A stretch of DNA of 18,156 nt from Mesorhizobium sp. (GTDB taxonomy: Bacteria; Pseudomonadota; Alphaproteobacteria; Rhizobiales; Rhizobiaceae). The notes under the pieces were generated by a model. The model made no database searches. It was given only the letters and a program-made list of their open reading frames with translations, and was not told where the DNA came from. The stretch is from positions 1 to 18,156 of the forward strand of contig JAUYMV010000339.1 in assembly GCA_030698645.1 (NCBI GenBank). Direction: 5' to 3'. Below, piece by piece: positions 14,458 to 18,156 of this stretch. The position numbers were made by a program, and so were the translations under genes. Position 1 is the stretch's first letter, and every line of letters begins with the position of its first letter.

Positions 14458-15416
14458 TGGCCAACCGTCTTCCCATCATCGCCATCGCCGTCGTCATCCT
14501 GCTGATCGGCCTGTTCTCCTCCTTCTTCGTCGTCAACGAGCGCCAGCAGGCGATCGTGCTGCGCTTCGGCCAGATCGTCGATGTCAAATCGGAGCCCGGC
14601 ATCTACTTCAAGGCGCCGTTCGGGTTCCTCGAGGCCGACAACGTCCAGATCATCGACGACCGCATCCTGCGCTTCGATCTGGAGGACATCCGCGTTCAGG
14701 TGTCGGGCGGCAAGTTCTATGAAGTCGACGCCTTCGTCGCCTACCGCATCGCCAACGCGCGCCTGTTCCGCCAGACGGTGTCGGGCAGCGTCTCGCTTGC
14801 CGAACAGCGGCTGCGCACGCGTCTCGACGCGGGGCTGCGCCGCGTCTACGGCCTGCGCGGCTTCGAAGCCGCGCTGTCCGAGGAGCGCGCCTCGATGATG
14901 CGCGAGGTGCGCGACCAGCTCAGCCCCGACGCCGTGTCGCTCGGGTTGCAGATCGTGGACGTGCGCATCCGCCGGACCGACCTCACCCAGGAGGTCTCGC
15001 AGCAGACCTACGACCGCATGAAGGCCGAGCGTCTGGCCGAAGCCGAGCGCCTGCGCGCGCGCGGCCGGGAAGCGGCGCAGCGCATCCGTGCGCGGGCCGA
15101 CCGCGAGGTCGTCGAGATCGTCGCGGAAGCGCGCAAGGAGTCGGAAATCCTTCGAGGCGAGGGCGAGGCCGAACGCAACGCAACCTTCGCCGCCGCCTTC
15201 TCGAAGGATCCGGACTTCTTCGAGTTCTACCGCTCGATGGCGGCCTACGCGCAGGCGCTGGAAAGCTCGGGAACGACCATGGTCCTGTCGCCCAACTCTG
15301 AGTTCTTCAAGTATTTCGGCAGCTCGGGCGGGCCGGATGGCGTCGCCGCCCCGGCGGCTCCCGGCGCAACCAGCGCCGTGCCGCCCGCGACGCAGGCGCA
15401 GCCCGCCGCCCAGTAG
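14457..15416 (+). CDS. hflC: HflC, SPFH-family modulator of FtsH protease
   Basis: 319 residues. A membrane helix at about 5-25 (LPIIAIAVVILLIGLFSSFF) leads straight into FVVNERQQAIVLRFGQIVDV, the start of the SPFH domain. IKAPFG-type and LRFDLEDIRVQV segments follow. The region LRRVYGLRGFEAALSEERAS and the long Glu/Arg-rich helix LAEAERLRARGREAAQRIRA are HflC features. FSKDPDFFEFYRSMAAYAQA is the family's signature near the end. An Ala/Pro-rich tail closes the protein. It assembles with HflK. Confidence 0.95.
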   Translation: MANRLPIIAIAVVILLIGLFSSFFVVNERQQAIVLRFGQIVDVKSEPGIYFKAPFGFLEADNVQIIDDRILRFDLEDIRVQVSGGKFYEVDAFVAYRIANARLFRQTVSGSVSLAEQRLRTRLDAGLRRVYGLRGFEAALSEERASMMREVRDQLSPDAVSLGLQIVDVRIRRTDLTQEVSQQTYDRMKAERLAEAERLRARGREAAQRIRARADREVVEIVAEARKESEILRGEGEAERNATFAAAFSKDPDFFEFYRSMAAYAQALESSGTTMVLSPNSEFFKYFGSSGGPDGVAAPAAPGATSAVPPATQAQPAAQ

Positions 15417-15426
15417 GGCGGCGGCG

Positions 15427-15612
15427 GTGCAGGATTTCGTCGCGGCGCTCGGGCTCGTGCTGGTTATGGAGGGCGTCCTCTACGGAGGATTTCCCGGATT
15501 CGCCAAGCGGCTGGCGGGCGAGGCGAGCACCGCGCCCGACAATGTCCTGCGGGCGGCCGGTCTGGCGGCGGTCATGGCCGGCGTGTTCGTGGTGTGGCTG
15601 GTGCGTGGGTAA
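15427..15612 (+). CDS. DUF2065 family small membrane protein
   Basis: 61 residues from GTG 15427, ten bases after the hflC stop. FVAALGLVLVMEGVLYGGFP (about 4-23) and AGLAAVMAGVFVVWLV (about 44-59) are two membrane helices around a short loop with FAKRLAGEA. This is the YjeT-like DUF2065, often found directly after hflC, and its place here supports the call. Function unknown. There is no ATG start in frame before Met14, so GTG is the best choice. Confidence 0.85.
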   Translation: MQDFVAALGLVLVMEGVLYGGFPGFAKRLAGEASTAPDNVLRAAGLAAVMAGVFVVWLVRG

Positions 15613-15750
15613 CGCAAGGTTTATCGGGTTCGGCGCGAAGGCCGGCGAGGCGACCTGTCAACGGTCGCAAACACGCCGTAATTCTTGACCACAAAATGCG
15701 CCGAAGCTGCCTCTGACATGCAACGATTCAGCCCCAATGGGAGCGACTTG

Positions 15751-17250
<1,500 letters not shown>

Positions 17251-17296
17251 CCGGGCAAGACGCCGTTCCCGATCGCGAGATGTTTTCAGGGGCGGC

Positions 17297-17440
17297 TCAG
17301 GCCGCTGCCCTGATACTGCGCTTCTGCGCGCTGAGCCACGGGTGCGTGGCGGCTATGAGCGCGGGCATATCCTCCGGCAGGTGCCCAAGCAAATCGACTC
17401 ACATAGCGGCGCGCCCTTCCACGGCCGTCGGCTCGCGTCA
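17297..17440 (-). pseudogene. Possible gene remnant, unidentified
   Basis: On the minus strand the frame ending at TGA 17299-17297 reads VDLLGHLPEDMPALIAATHP, then WLSAQKRSIRAAA. It is preceded, across an in-frame TGA, by REPTAVEGRAAM, with a second TGA further upstream. Composition and codon pattern look protein-like, but I recognise no family and there is no start. It could be the decayed 3' end of a lost gene or a chance frame in GC-rich DNA. Confidence 0.22.
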
Positions 17441-17477
17441 CTCAGGGATATTTCGTTCAGATAACCAAACAAACGAT

Positions 17478-17506
17478 TTGATATCCGGTCATATATGCGC
17501 TATCAG
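17478..17506 (+). promoter_or_regulatory. Putative promoter/operator of the HTH-nucleotidyltransferase gene
   Basis: TTGATA (17478-17483), a 17-base spacer and TATCAG (17501-17506) lie in an AT-rich island just before the gene. The spacer contains the perfect palindrome CATATATG (17490-17497). TGATA...TATCA (17479-17483, 17501-17505) also form an inverted repeat, which is the expected arrangement for autorepression by a winged-helix protein. Confidence 0.5.
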
Positions 17507-17530
17507 GTCCGCGCTTGAGGACATTGCACG

Positions 17531-18156
17531 ATGGCACGCTCGACCCCCCAAAGCGCCCTGCGCTATCCCCTGACCATCATTCTTGGCGCCGACGCAAACG
17601 TCAGGTTGCTGCGGGAACTGGCATTGCATGGCGGCTTGCTGTCCTCTCCAATGCTCGCGACCCGAAGCGGGCTGGCGCGGGCAAGCGTGTGGTCTGCTCT
17701 CGGAACACTGGAGGCGATCGGCATCGTTCGTTCCGAGGGAACGGGCAAGGCGCGCCTCTATCGTATCAACGATCGCCACCCACTGGCCGCATCGCTGCAC
17801 GCTCTCTTCGAGGATGAAGCGCGCCGATATTCCAGCATCCGCGCGGCGGTGGCCGACGCGGTCGCCAAGGTTCGGCCGGATGCGATCGCGGTGTGGATCT
17901 ATGGCAGCGTGGCGCGGGGAGAAGACGGTCCAACCAGCGACCTCGACATCGCCGTCATCCTGTCGTCCGAGGCGCTTCGAGATACGCTCGACGATATCCG
18001 AGACGCCTTGAGGGCGGCCGGCGAAAATCTCGGTTTCAATCCCTCAGTGGTCGGGCTCGCTCCCGAGGATGCCGCGCGGCTGTCGAATAGCGGCGATCCC
18101 TGGTGGAAGGCGGTGGATTCGGATGCCAGCACCGTGCTCGGCGCGCGCCCGGACGA
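17531..18156 (+). CDS. Winged-helix plus nucleotidyltransferase domain protein, C-terminus outside window
   Basis: 208 codons are visible and the frame is open at the right edge. Residues about 20-82 form a winged helix-turn-helix (LLRELALHGGLLSSPMLATR, SVWSALGTLEAIGIV, GKARLYRIN). Residues about 105-190 form a Pol-beta-type minimal nucleotidyltransferase: VWIYGSVARGEDGPTSDLDI, with Gly125-Ser126, ten residues, then Asp137-x-Asp139 (the GSx10DxD motif). The metal-binding residues are intact. MNT proteins of this kind can be antitoxins that AMPylate HEPN toxins, or regulators. The HTH fusion suggests a self-regulating antitoxin whose partner would lie just beyond the window. GAGGA lies about 10 bases before the ATG. 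Confidence 0.82.
   Translation, partial: MARSTPQSALRYPLTIILGADANVRLLRELALHGGLLSSPMLATRSGLARASVWSALGTLEAIGIVRSEGTGKARLYRINDRHPLAASLHALFEDEARRYSSIRAAVADAVAKVRPDAIAVWIYGSVARGEDGPTSDLDIAVILSSEALRDTLDDIRDALRAAGENLGFNPSVVGLAPEDAARLSNSGDPWWKAVDSDASTVLGARPD

Overview
The window is GC-rich chromosomal DNA from an alphaproteobacterium, most likely a Hyphomicrobiales (Rhizobiales) member near Mesorhizobium/Aminobacter. The main support is a two-piece (permuted) tmRNA gene whose tag reads ANDNYAEARLAA, which I recall as a Mesorhizobium-type tag. Alpha-specific families agree with this: SspB-alpha, DUF4169, RHH_4, and a large AsmA protein with a C-terminal coiled coil. So does the block thyA ... folA - hflK - hflC - DUF2065 - Do protease. 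These lineage statements come from recall and no database was searched.

Layout. 1-338 (-): 5' end of a LOV-domain blue-light receptor that runs off the left edge. 564-1252 (+): VapBC toxin-antitoxin pair. 1258-1743 (-): hotdog thioesterase, divergent from 1873-3285 (+), a GlcD/Dld-type FAD-linked 2-hydroxyacid dehydrogenase. 3369-7334 (+): a 1321-residue AsmA-family protein with no standard start codon in front of its membrane anchor. 7376-8392 (-): the operon sspB - DUF4169 - RHH. About 8545-8868 (-): the ssrA two-piece tmRNA. 8958-9728 (-): an uncharacterised lipoprotein. 10030-10824 (+): thyA. 10827-11614 (+): an AT-richer two-gene HEPN cassette. 11631-13171 (+): a DUF4424 secreted protein and dihydrofolate reductase (folA). 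13354-17250 (+): hflK, hflC, DUF2065 and a Do-type periplasmic protease. 17531 to the right edge (+): a winged-helix plus nucleotidyltransferase protein, truncated by the window.

How the parts fit together. Two themes dominate. One is protein quality control. The tmRNA tags stalled nascent chains, and SspB, encoded immediately downstream on the same strand, delivers such tagged chains to ClpXP. HflKC modulates the FtsH protease at the inner membrane, and the Do protease cleans the periplasm. The other is thymidylate/folate metabolism: ThyA consumes methylene-THF and makes DHF, which FolA reduces. Between these core genes sit accessory modules: VapBC, the HEPN pair and the HTH-nucleotidyltransferase. 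They look like toxin-antitoxin or defence-type cargo. The least described element is the HEPN pair wedged between thyA and folA.
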